Shown: positions 1-6,658 of the stretch, piece after piece
How positions within the stretch are numbered: the first letter of the stretch is position 1
How the letters are laid out: each line of letters opens with the position of its first letter
Origin: an uncultured Methanobrevibacter sp.
GTDB taxonomy: Archaea; Methanobacteriota; Methanobacteria; Methanobacteriales; Methanobacteriaceae
DNA length: 18,577 nucleotides
Direction: 5' to 3'
Assembly: GCA_902783085.1 (NCBI GenBank)
Contig: CACZPT010000182.1
Coordinates: forward strand, 1-18,577
The notes under the pieces: model-generated
Databases searched by the model: none
Told to the model about the DNA's origin: nothing
Seen by the model: only the letters and a program-made list of their open reading frames with translations
Translations under genes and position numbers: made by a program

Positions 1-360
1 ATATTATTTACTATTTTATCTTTTTTTATAAATATTTTATATTAGTATTACTTTTTCATTAAAATTTGATTTATTCGGAACACTCATAATATGCATAGTT
101 TTGCTAATATGGATATTTTTTTTAATTAATCTGTGAATTTGGACTTTTAAATCATGTTGCAATATGGGGGGTTATTTTAATCAATAGGATTGTATTTTGA
201 TGTTTTTTTATTGGGGGTTGGGTGGTGTTGAATTGCTTTTTTAAATTCAATTATTTATCTAAATTGAATATTTCATTAAGTTTTAATCTATTTTTAATGT
301 TTTTTCTAAATATTGTTTAATTATTTTTTAATTTTTGTATTTATTTTCAGAATTTTTTCT
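1..360. other. AT-rich intergenic region, no gene seen
   Basis: I see no convincing coding region, tRNA or known RNA in this stretch. It is very AT-rich but has two isolated G-rich patches on the plus strand, GGGGGG at 166-171 and GGGGG-TT-GGG-T-GG at 213-225. Next to them are overlapping inverted repeats: TTGAATT 228-234 with AATTCAA 244-250, or ATTCAATT 245-252 with AATTGAAT 262-269. The two pairings are mutually exclusive. The stretch could be the 3' region of a gene outside the window, the leader of glt, or a small RNA. The sequence alone does not decide. Confidence 0.5.
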
Positions 361-364
361 AGTC

Positions 365-378
365 GGAAGCTGTTTTCC
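365..378. promoter_or_regulatory. Putative NrpR nitrogen operator GGAA-N6-TTCC
   Basis: GGAA at 365-368, six bases (GCTGTT), then TTCC at 375-378 form a perfect dyad. This equals the consensus described for the NrpR nitrogen repressor in Methanococcus. It ends 6 bp before the TATA box of the glutamate synthase operon, where a bound repressor could block TBP/TFB. NrpR is known in Methanobacteriales, but its gene is not in this window, so the regulator's identity is inferred from the motif, its position and the target genes. Confidence 0.6.
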
Positions 379-384
379 AACACA

Positions 385-392
385 TTTATATA
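385..392 (+). promoter_or_regulatory. TATA box of the glutamate synthase operon
   Basis: TTTATATA at 385-392 is a strong archaeal TATA element, predicting transcription start near 412-418 and a leader of about 45 nt. It sits inside a 7-bp inverted repeat, AACACAT at 379-385 and ATGTGTT at 392-398. That repeat could itself bind a regulator or could be chance in AT-rich DNA. Confidence 0.6.
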
Positions 393-460
393 TGTGTTTT
401 ATTAAATTATAATATGGTAAATCTTATAATTTATTATTTTATTCAAATGGAGGTTTTAAA

Positions 461-1378
461 TTGTGTGGAATCGCAGGAATTGTATATAAAGATAAAAAAT
501 TACATAATGTTGGTAATGACATGACTAATATGCTTCATCAGTTACAACACAGGGGTCCTGATTCAGCAGGATATTCAATTTATGGTGGAACGGGACTTAA
601 AAAAGATGAATATATTTTAAAAATTCAAGTTAAAGAACAAAAAAATTTACTTGATGAAGTCAAAGATACAATTAATTTAAAATCACCAATTAAAGAAGAT
701 GAAGTACTCCAATCTGTTGGGGATTCATTCATATATAAATGTATGATTTCATTAGATGATTTTCATCAATTAAAACCATTAATTTCAAAAGTAGATGAGA
801 TTGAAAATGTAATTGTAATTAATGGAAGTCATGATTTTGAAATGATTAAAGATGTTGGTTCCGTACTTGATATTGCAGAGAGGTATGATGTTAGAAATGT
901 AAAAGGAACTCATGCAATAGGCCACACAAGATTCTCAACAGAAAGTGGTGTTGACAGATATCATGCTCACCCATTTCAAACATATATTGTTCGAGATATT
1001 TCTGTAGTTCACAATGGTCAAATTACAAACTATTGGAAGGTAAGGGATCCTCTTGAAAGAAAAGGCCATGTATTTGAAACATTCAATGATACAGAATGTT
1101 TAGTTCATTATATTGCAGATAAACTGGATACTGGTTATAGTTTAGAAGAAGCCCTTGAACAATCTGTTGAAGATATGGATGGTCCATTTTCATATATAAT
1201 TGGAACACCTAATGGTATTGGAATAGCTAAAGATAAATTGGGCCTTAGACCTGGAGTAATGGCGGAAACTGATGATGTTTTTGCAATAGCATCTGAAGAA
1301 GTATCTTTAAGGGAAGTTATTGATACTCACAATGTTGAACAAATATCTCCTGGTGAAGTAATGGTTTATGAAATATAA
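461..1378 (+). CDS. Glutamate synthase subunit 1, glutaminase (class II amidotransferase) domain
   Basis: This 305-aa protein supplies ammonia from glutamine for the archaeal glutamate synthase. In bacteria this is the N-terminal domain of a single large subunit. The start is TTG at 461, with a GGAGGT Shine-Dalgarno at 449-454. The start is fixed because class II amidotransferases need the catalytic cysteine at position 2, and the protein begins MCGIAG. Other family motifs are HRGPDSAGY (about 30-38), HTRFST (155-160), HNGQITN (184-190), NDTE (209-212) and KDxLGLRP (257-264). It is first in a three-gene operon, with the next gene starting 9 bp after its stop. The upstream GGAA-N6-TTCC site suggests nitrogen control. 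The motifs make the family assignment firm. That the three proteins form one enzyme is known for archaea and inferred here. Confidence 0.93.
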   Translation: MCGIAGIVYKDKKLHNVGNDMTNMLHQLQHRGPDSAGYSIYGGTGLKKDEYILKIQVKEQKNLLDEVKDTINLKSPIKEDEVLQSVGDSFIYKCMISLDDFHQLKPLISKVDEIENVIVINGSHDFEMIKDVGSVLDIAERYDVRNVKGTHAIGHTRFSTESGVDRYHAHPFQTYIVRDISVVHNGQITNYWKVRDPLERKGHVFETFNDTECLVHYIADKLDTGYSLEEALEQSVEDMDGPFSYIIGTPNGIGIAKDKLGLRPGVMAETDDVFAIASEEVSLREVIDTHNVEQISPGEVMVYEI

Positions 1379-1387
1379 GGTGATTTA

Positions 1388-2056
1388 ATGAGTATAAAAG
1401 AAATTGATGCTGAAAATTTGACACCAAGGGAATTAAACTCACAAATAAAAGAATTTTCCCCGCAATGTGATAAAATCATTATTAAAAATCCAAATGCAAA
1501 ACATTACTTGGCAGCAGGAGTCGTCGATGATATTGAAATAGAATTTGATGGATCTGTTGGTTATTTTGCCGGAACAATGTGTGATAAAGCTAAAATAAAA
1601 ATAAATGGTAATTCCGGATGGTTTGTTGGTGATAATATTACTGGTGGTGAAATAATAGTTGAAGGTTCTGCCGGGGATGGTGCAGGTCAAGGAATTTACG
1701 GCGGAAATGTTGTTGTTAAAAAATCCGTCGGTTCTAGAACTGGTGAAATCATGAAAAACGGAACCATTATCATTGGTGGAAATTCAGGGTTCATGACTGG
1801 AATTTTCATGATGGGTGGTAGGATAATTATTTTAGGCGATGTTGGGGAAGATGTTGCTGAATCAATTATTCGTGGAGTAATTTATGTTAAAGGTGAAATT
1901 AAAAGTTTAGGTCACAATGCAAAGTTGGAAGAACTAACATTTCAAGATACATTGGAGTTAGATGAAGTATTAACACAATATGATTTTGATATTGATGATT
2001 ATTCAAATTTCAAAAAAATAGTGCCTAAAAGCACAAGACCATTTTACGGTCATTAG
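1388..2056 (+). CDS. Glutamate synthase subunit 3, GXGXG beta-helix domain
   Basis: This 222-aa protein corresponds to the C-terminal domain of bacterial glutamate synthase, a right-handed beta-helix that is structural and holds the synthase and glutaminase domains together. Its middle (about residues 55-170) is a run of repeats with regularly spaced Gly pairs, such as GNSGWFVGD, GSAGDGAGQGIYGG, GNSGFMTG and GDVGED, typical of the GXGXG fold. ATG at 1388 follows the stop of subunit 1 with GGTGAT at 1379-1384, so the two genes are tightly coupled. The short acidic C-terminal tail (about 180-222) lies outside the repeats. The related beta-helix protein FwdC of formylmethanofuran dehydrogenase is an alternative family member, but the position between the other two glutamate synthase genes argues for this assignment. 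Confidence 0.9.
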   Translation: MSIKEIDAENLTPRELNSQIKEFSPQCDKIIIKNPNAKHYLAAGVVDDIEIEFDGSVGYFAGTMCDKAKIKINGNSGWFVGDNITGGEIIVEGSAGDGAGQGIYGGNVVVKKSVGSRTGEIMKNGTIIIGGNSGFMTGIFMMGGRIIILGDVGEDVAESIIRGVIYVKGEIKSLGHNAKLEELTFQDTLELDEVLTQYDFDIDDYSNFKKIVPKSTRPFYGH

Positions 2057-2067
2057 GGAGTGTATTT

Positions 2068-3555
2068 ATGCCATATAGAGTTGAAAGAAATCCAGATTTA
2101 TGTAAAAAAAATTTTGGTCGCCCGGGTTGTTGTTGGTATTTATGTGATGACCGGGATGAAAAAATCTGTGGAAAATGTTTTTCATGTTTTAATAACTGTC
2201 CTCATGGGGTTTATGAAATTATTCAGGGCGACCCATATCCATTAAACCAAGAAAAATGTGTTGGGTGCAGGATATGTTTAGAAATGTGTCCAAATCGTGC
2301 AATTGAAGTAAATGCTATACCTGAAGATGCAAGACAAGGATGGGGTTTTCCAGATATCGTGGAAATTGTAAGGCAATCACAAACTGCATCATATAAATTA
2401 AGAAGTACTGGGGCTTTAAGAAGAATTCCAGACTTTGATGATTTAGTAGTAATCCCAGCACAGGTTTCAAGGCCACCTATAGATAAATACAGAGAACCTT
2501 GTGGAACCGATGTTGTTTTAGGAGATAGATATGCAGAAAATCCACTTAAACTTGACACACCAATAATGATTGGAGCAATGTCATTTGGAGCACTATCAAA
2601 AGAAGCAAAAATGGCACTCGCTATCGGTTCATCAATTGCTGGAACAGTAACAAACACAGGTGAAGGTGGAATGCTTCCAGAAGAAAGAGGGCTTGCAGAT
2701 AAATTAATAGCACAATATGCATCTGGTCGTTTTGGAGTATCTGCAGATTATCTAAAAAAAGGAGATGCAATTGAAATTAAAATAGGTCAGGGAGCAAAAT
2801 CTGGTATGGGAGGACATTTGCTTGGTGAGAAAGTAACTGCTGAAGTATCAAAAATCAGAAACATCCCTGAAGGTTCAGATGCTCTATCTCCCGCAAGGCA
2901 CATGGATATTGTCGGACCTGAAGATTTAAGCATGAAAATCTCACAATTACGTGAAATAACTGATTGGAAAGTCCCTATTATGGTTAAATTTGCATCAGGT
3001 AAAGTTGCTTCAGATGTAAAAATTGCAGCCAAAGGTGGAGCAGATATAATTGTTGTAGATGGTATGCAAGGGGGAACAGGAGCAGGACCTGAAGTAATTA
3101 TGGAACACTCAGGAATTCCTTCACTAGCATCAATTGTTGAAGCAGACTTGGCATTAAAAGAAATAGGACTGAGAGACCAAGTAAGTCTAGTGGCAGCCGG
3201 TGGAGTTAGATCAGGAGCAGACCTTGCAAAAGCAATTGCACTAGGTGCAGATGCAGTATATATTGCAACAGCTGCATTAATCTCAATTGGTTGTAGGGTT
3301 TGTCAAATGTGTTATACTGGAGAATGTAGAAAAGGAATAGCTACTCAAGATTTATCCTTAAGACACAGACTTGATTATAAAGAAATGGGTAAAAATGTAG
3401 CTAATTATATTAACACAATGACTGATGAAGCCTGTATGTTAGTTCAACAAGCAGGAAATACTCATATTACAAAACTTGAAAAAGAAAACTTACGTGCTTT
3501 AACCTTGGAAGCATCAGCTTTAACTGGTGTTCCTATGGCGGGTGTAGGTAAATAA
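2068..3555 (+). CDS. Glutamate synthase subunit 2, FMN/Fe-S synthase domain with N-terminal ferredoxin module
   Basis: This 495-aa protein makes glutamate from 2-oxoglutarate and channelled ammonia at an FMN site. It begins with a ferredoxin-like module: Cys34/37/40/44 and Cys64/67/70/74 give two CxxCxxCxxxC [4Fe-4S] motifs, and there are extra cysteines at 12, 21, 22 and 26. The FMN barrel follows, with PIMIGAMSFGALS, TNTGEGG, KIGQGAKSGMGGHL, VDGMQGGTGAGP and AAGGVRSGADLAKA. Cys409, 412, 415 and 420 fit the cluster next to the flavin (a [3Fe-4S] in bacterial enzymes). No NADPH-binding GltD subunit is nearby, so electrons probably enter through the N-terminal clusters from ferredoxin or another carrier (inference). 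ATG at 2068 follows an AGGGAGT Shine-Dalgarno 11 bp after subunit 3. A T-run terminator follows the gene. Confidence 0.94.
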   Translation: MPYRVERNPDLCKKNFGRPGCCWYLCDDRDEKICGKCFSCFNNCPHGVYEIIQGDPYPLNQEKCVGCRICLEMCPNRAIEVNAIPEDARQGWGFPDIVEIVRQSQTASYKLRSTGALRRIPDFDDLVVIPAQVSRPPIDKYREPCGTDVVLGDRYAENPLKLDTPIMIGAMSFGALSKEAKMALAIGSSIAGTVTNTGEGGMLPEERGLADKLIAQYASGRFGVSADYLKKGDAIEIKIGQGAKSGMGGHLLGEKVTAEVSKIRNIPEGSDALSPARHMDIVGPEDLSMKISQLREITDWKVPIMVKFASGKVASDVKIAAKGGADIIVVDGMQGGTGAGPEVIMEHSGIPSLASIVEADLALKEIGLRDQVSLVAAGGVRSGADLAKAIALGADAVYIATAALISIGCRVCQMCYTGECRKGIATQDLSLRHRLDYKEMGKNVANYINTMTDEACMLVQQAGNTHITKLEKENLRALTLEASALTGVPMAGVGK

Positions 3556-3556
3556 T

Positions 3557-3593
3557 TTGGAAATTAATTTCTCTAAATCATTCTATTTTTTTT
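3557..3593 (+). terminator. Terminator after the glutamate synthase operon
   Basis: Just after the stop codon lies the palindrome GAAATTAATTTC (3560-3571), followed at 3586-3593 by eight T residues. T-runs are the main termination signal in archaea. The next gene is convergent, so termination is expected here. Confidence 0.55.
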
Positions 3594-3646
3594 ATTAATA
3601 GCTAAAATTAGAAATATTTTTATCTTTTTTGTCTTAATTTTCAATG

Positions 3647-4372
3647 TTATGGATTACATACATTGCAAGGCCTAAATCCTTGGTTTATAGCATCATCTCT
3701 TGAGTTAAATACTATTTTATTTGTTTCAGTTATTTTTTTAGCCCATCGGCAGTCAGGGTTATGGAATATATTTGAGTTTCTACTGCCTACATAAGATTCA
3801 GTATCGTGGTCACTATTTGAATTTCCAGATGATGCATCGTTGGTGGTTGTACTTATAATACTTGTTTGTGAAACCCAGGAATATGGATTAAATTCACTTG
3901 GTGGTATGTACATAATTTCTGCTAAACCTTCATTTAAAAGTATTTCATTTAAATTTCTTCCATCAACAATAACAACGGCTAATGTTCTTCCATATTTGTC
4001 ATGGGGTTTTGAATCATCAATATCGAGCTCAACATCATTATTTAGACATAGTTTTTTGACAAAATTTGTAGATGTTGAAGCACCAGTAACGCCTCTTTCA
4101 GGAGTATTGACGCCTACAAGACGTACTTTTCCCACACCTTCCACATATATTGTATCTCCGTCGTAAACTTGAGTGCAGATTCCATGGTTTTCTGTTGTAA
4201 AATCAGTTTCGTTGTATCTGCTTAATATATCATTTGCAGATAATCCAGAATATGCGGATTCCGGTATTTGGTGTGAAAAACCAGTTCCAGTATATGCATT
4301 TACTGTAGCTATTGCTCCAATAAGCATTAAAATGAATATTATGAATATGGTAATTTTTTTATTCAATCTCAT
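3647..4372 (-). CDS. Exported thermonuclease (SNase-like) with C-terminal Cys-rich metal-binding module
   Basis: The protein has 241 aa when read from ATG at 4372; a GTG at 4381 would add three residues. MRLNKK followed by a hydrophobic stretch (about 8-25) is a signal peptide or anchor, so the nuclease probably acts outside the membrane. The staphylococcal-nuclease core (about 65-155) keeps the catalytic set: an Arg in VRLVGVNTPERG (R84), the Glu in PERG (E92) and the Arg in DKYGRTLA (R129), plus YDGDTI for calcium. After a Ser/Asn/Asp-rich linker (about 170-197) comes a small module, FHNPDC then PCNVC (Cys 208, 236, 239), resembling the Ada-type metal-binding domains seen after other exported SNases. 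Likely jobs are scavenging or degrading extracellular DNA/RNA (inference). It is last in a minus-strand run, 35 bp after the LOG-family gene. Confidence 0.87.
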   Translation of the reverse strand: MRLNKKITIFIIFILMLIGAIATVNAYTGTGFSHQIPESAYSGLSANDILSRYNETDFTTENHGICTQVYDGDTIYVEGVGKVRLVGVNTPERGVTGASTSTNFVKKLCLNNDVELDIDDSKPHDKYGRTLAVVIVDGRNLNEILLNEGLAEIMYIPPSEFNPYSWVSQTSIISTTTNDASSGNSNSDHDTESYVGSRNSNIFHNPDCRWAKKITETNKIVFNSRDDAINQGFRPCNVCNP

Positions 4373-4407
4373 TGAAACCACATTTAATTGTTAGTAATTT
4401 GTTATTA

Positions 4408-4941
4408 TTAATATTTTTCTAAATAATTGAGAGTTTCATCCACATTGTTTGTTAGTCTAAAAAGGCTTTCTTGTTCATATAAAAATCCTTTTTCAGCCAT
4501 TTCATGAATCATTTCCATCATAGTACCGTAATAATTATCAATATTGAGCACTACAATTGCTTTTCGGTGTTTTTTTAATTTTTTCAAAGTCAATACTTCA
4601 AAAAATTCATCCAATGTACCGATTCCACCAGGACCTATTATGAATGCATCGGATTTTTCTAAAAACTTTCTTTTTCTCTCATCCATTGAATCAACGTATA
4701 TAAACTCACTACATTCATCAGATAATTTTTCAAATTTTTCAATCCATTTAGGTGCAATTCCAATTGATTTTCCATTATTTTCATTTACTCCTTTAACAAC
4801 TGCACCCATCATTCCTGTATTTCCACCACCAAATACTAAAGTGTAGCCTCTTTTAGCTATTTGGCATCCTAATTCATATCCTTTTTCTTTAAAATTATTG
4901 TTAATGTTTCTGCTTCCAGCACCATAAAAACAAATATTCAT
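4408..4941 (-). CDS. LOG-family (TIGR00730-type) nucleoside 5'-monophosphate phosphoribohydrolase
   Basis: This 177-aa Rossmann-like protein matches the LOG family, once mislabelled lysine decarboxylase. It has GGGNTGMMG (38-46), MDERKRKF (86-93) with the paired Arg-Lys, and PGGIGTLDE (104-112), which together form the nucleotide and catalytic site. Characterised members cleave the N-glycosidic bond of nucleoside monophosphates, giving ribose 5-phosphate and a free base. Plants and some microbes use this for cytokinin activation. In an archaeon a housekeeping or nucleotide-salvage role is more likely (inference). The length is typical. It starts 7 bp after the stop of the upstream DUF2115-like gene, so the two are cotranscribed. 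Confidence 0.87.
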   Translation of the reverse strand: MNICFYGAGSRNINNNFKEKGYELGCQIAKRGYTLVFGGGNTGMMGAVVKGVNENNGKSIGIAPKWIEKFEKLSDECSEFIYVDSMDERKRKFLEKSDAFIIGPGGIGTLDEFFEVLTLKKLKKHRKAIVVLNIDNYYGTMMEMIHEMAEKGFLYEQESLFRLTNNVDETLNYLEKY

Positions 4942-4948
4942 AGTATCA

Positions 4949-5500
4949 CTAAATATTGGGAGTTTGTTCAGCTAGGCATAAATGACATATTGCATTCGGG
5001 TTTTCTTTTTGATTGTCTTTAACAGGGCATAAAAATGTATTATTTTTAATTTCAACTTTGAGATTGCCTGGAAATTCACTGCCTACTGGATGAATTGGTT
5101 CTTCTAAGATAAATGTGGTATAAAGTGAAGTTATCACATATATTAATGGGAATTTATCATTTTCATCATTATAATTTCTTTCTTTTTCAAAAGTTGTTTC
5201 AAGTAAATGAAAGGAGTCTTTCAGTTTTTCAGCATCGATTTTTTCATCCATATCATCATTATTTTCAATAACTTCTTTCATACGCATAATAAAATATTTT
5301 ATATAAATTTTCAAGTATTTTTCACGATATTGGGCTTGAACATATTTGCCATCTTCTCTCATACGTGCTGTAGCAATCATTAAATCATAAGCTGATATAG
5401 TGCGAGCATATTTTTTTAAAATTACCATTAATTCATTTTTTGTGATAATTTTATTTTTCATTAAATTTTCTAATTCAGGCAATATGTTTTCAGCTTTCAT
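4949..5500 (-). CDS. DUF2115 / UPF0305-like methanogen protein
   Basis: This 183-aa protein of unknown function resembles, from memory, the DUF2115 (UPF0305) family restricted to methanogens. It is mostly helical and charged, with no signal peptide or membrane segment. The C-terminus holds the conserved-looking FLCPVKDNQKENPNAICHLC (about 157-176), with three cysteines that could bind a metal. ATG at 5500 lacks a clear Shine-Dalgarno (only a purine-rich run upstream). The promoter is probably in the AT-rich region 5545-5585, shared with the divergent gene at 5599. It heads a minus-strand operon with the LOG-family gene and perhaps the exported nuclease. The family assignment is moderately sure and the function is unknown. 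Confidence 0.65.
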   Translation of the reverse strand: MKAENILPELENLMKNKIITKNELMVILKKYARTISAYDLMIATARMREDGKYVQAQYREKYLKIYIKYFIMRMKEVIENNDDMDEKIDAEKLKDSFHLLETTFEKERNYNDENDKFPLIYVITSLYTTFILEEPIHPVGSEFPGNLKVEIKNNTFLCPVKDNQKENPNAICHLCLAEQTPNI

Positions 5501-5571
5501 GTTTCTTTCTTTTTATTTACTAGTTAATTAATTTTAACATAATGGTTAAATAATGTCATTTTCAAATTATA

Positions 5572-5579
5572 TTATATAA
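5572..5579 (+). promoter_or_regulatory. TATA box placed for a leaderless mRNA
   Basis: TTATATAA at 5572-5579 is centred about 24 bp before the ATG at 5599. In archaea transcription starts 22-27 bp after the TATA centre, so start site and start codon nearly coincide. There is no Shine-Dalgarno before this ATG. The same near-symmetric element could also serve the divergent gene that starts at 5500. Confidence 0.5.
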
Positions 5580-5598
5580 AAAATGTTTTAATGATTTT

Positions 5599-6066
5599 AT
5601 GATTACAATCACTCGAAATGAAGAATTGGTTCTTAATCAAATTAAGGTATTAGATGCAAAATATGAGGATAAAATTCCTTTTGGGGAATTAAAAAATGAA
5701 TTATCATTTAAAGAATATAATTTGGTTCAAATATTAAATTCTCTTGCAGATAAGGAATTAATAGATTTCATAGATAATTTCATTTATTTAATTGATTTTG
5801 AAAAAGAGATTAATATTGTAAATTCTAAAAAAGATGTTGAAGAAATTGAATTAAACCAAAAAGAAAAATATTCATTTGAATTAATCAAAAATATTGTAAA
5901 TGAAAAAAATTTAGTGTCTAAATATATTTTAGAGGGTCATTTACTTTATGGCGATTTAAAATTAACTAACTTTAGAATGTACCACATTCTTTTATCATTA
6001 GAAAATAAAGGATTGTTAAAACGTATTAAAAAGGGTGATGGCGAATATTACTTGCTTATTGAATAA
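5599..6066 (+). CDS. Small protein with two predicted winged-helix units, function unknown
   Basis: I do not recognise a named family for this 155-aa protein. The sequence suggests two tandem winged-helix units: about residues 5-65 (helices around VLNQIKVLD and LVQILNSLADKELI, then a hydrophobic wing) and about 90-155 (YSFELIKNIVNEKNLVSKY, MYHILLSLENKGLLKRI, then GEYYLLIE). The pattern 'xxILxxLxxKxLI' followed by a beta-hairpin is typical of MarR-like or DprA-type winged helices. A DNA-binding or protein-interaction role is possible but not shown. It is divergent from the DUF2115-like gene and separate from nikR (126 bp gap). It appears to be translated from a leaderless mRNA. It is rich in Lys, Glu, Ile and Asn like its neighbours, with no sign of transfer. 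Confidence 0.7.
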   Translation: MITITRNEELVLNQIKVLDAKYEDKIPFGELKNELSFKEYNLVQILNSLADKELIDFIDNFIYLIDFEKEINIVNSKKDVEEIELNQKEKYSFELIKNIVNEKNLVSKYILEGHLLYGDLKLTNFRMYHILLSLENKGLLKRIKKGDGEYYLLIE

Positions 6067-6124
6067 TATTTTTTTTTAAAATTTTATTAATAAAGTATTA
6101 TTATTTTTAGTTTTTATCATAATA

Positions 6125-6133
6125 TTTATATAA
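6125..6133 (+). promoter_or_regulatory. TATA box of nikR, flanked by a long-spaced inverted repeat
   Basis: TTTATATAA at 6125-6133 predicts transcription start near 6152-6158 and a 35-40 nt leader. It lies between AGTATTATT (6094-6102) and its exact reverse complement AATAATACT (6147-6155). The downstream arm covers the predicted start site, as expected of a repressor half-site. NikR autoregulation is a plausible reading, but the arms are AT-rich and could be chance. Confidence 0.5.
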
Positions 6134-6191
6134 GTTGAAATTATAAAATAATACTATAAAATTTAAATTAAATAATAGAAAGGTTATTTTT

Positions 6192-6644
6192 ATGATGAGA
6201 ATAAGTATGTCATTACCTAAAAAATTATTATCTGATTTTGATGAGGTATTAAAAGAAAGAGGTTATCAATCTCGTTCAAAAGGTATTCGTGATGCACTTC
6301 AAGATTATATTGTTCGTTATCAATGGATGAATTCCATGGAAGGGGAAAGAATAGGAATTATAACCATCATATATGATCATCATTATACGGGGGTTATGGA
6401 AAATCTTGCAGAAATTCAACACAGCTTTAGAAATGAAATTAATACAAGCATGCACATACATATGACCGATAAATATTGTATGGAAATTGTTGTAGTTAAT
6501 GGAGATATTGCAGAAATTCGTGATTTAACTGAAAGAATAATGAGACTTAAAGGTGTTGAACATGTAAAATTAACAAGTACTGCAAATGGAGAAGAATTTA
6601 GTGAACCTAATGGCCATTCACACGGTCATAATCATATTCACTAA
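6192..6644 (+). CDS. nikR: Nickel-responsive transcriptional regulator NikR
   Basis: This 150-aa ribbon-helix-helix/ACT regulator senses Ni(II) and binds operators of nickel-related genes. The N-terminus, MRISMSLPKKLLSDFDEVL...RSKGIRDALQDYI (2-40), is the CopG-type DNA-binding domain. In the C-terminal ACT domain the Ni site of E. coli NikR (His76, His87, His89, Cys95) is matched by His77, His88, His90 and Cys96. The protein is slightly longer than usual because of a His-rich tail, HSHGHNHIH (142-150), that may add metal binding. Two ATGs in tandem (6192 and 6195) are possible starts, and the AGGTTA at 6181-6186 fits the first. Downstream, hycI encodes a nickel-dependent hydrogenase maturation step, which supports the assignment. 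The regulated genes cannot be seen here. Confidence 0.93.
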   Translation: MMRISMSLPKKLLSDFDEVLKERGYQSRSKGIRDALQDYIVRYQWMNSMEGERIGIITIIYDHHYTGVMENLAEIQHSFRNEINTSMHIHMTDKYCMEIVVVNGDIAEIRDLTERIMRLKGVEHVKLTSTANGEEFSEPNGHSHGHNHIH

Positions 6645-6658
6645 TTTTAATTTTTTTC

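Noticed and set aside
213..225. G-quadruplex
   Set aside because: Only two tracts of three or more G lie close together, which is too few for a stable four-tract structure.
2060..2245. 61-aa reading frame overlapping the synthase subunit start
   Set aside because: It is out of frame with the ferredoxin-type cysteine motifs of the real gene and has no family features.
3840..4166. Plus-strand reading frames across the minus-strand nuclease and LOG genes
   Set aside because: They are mirror frames of strongly supported genes and have no motifs, ribosome site or promoter.
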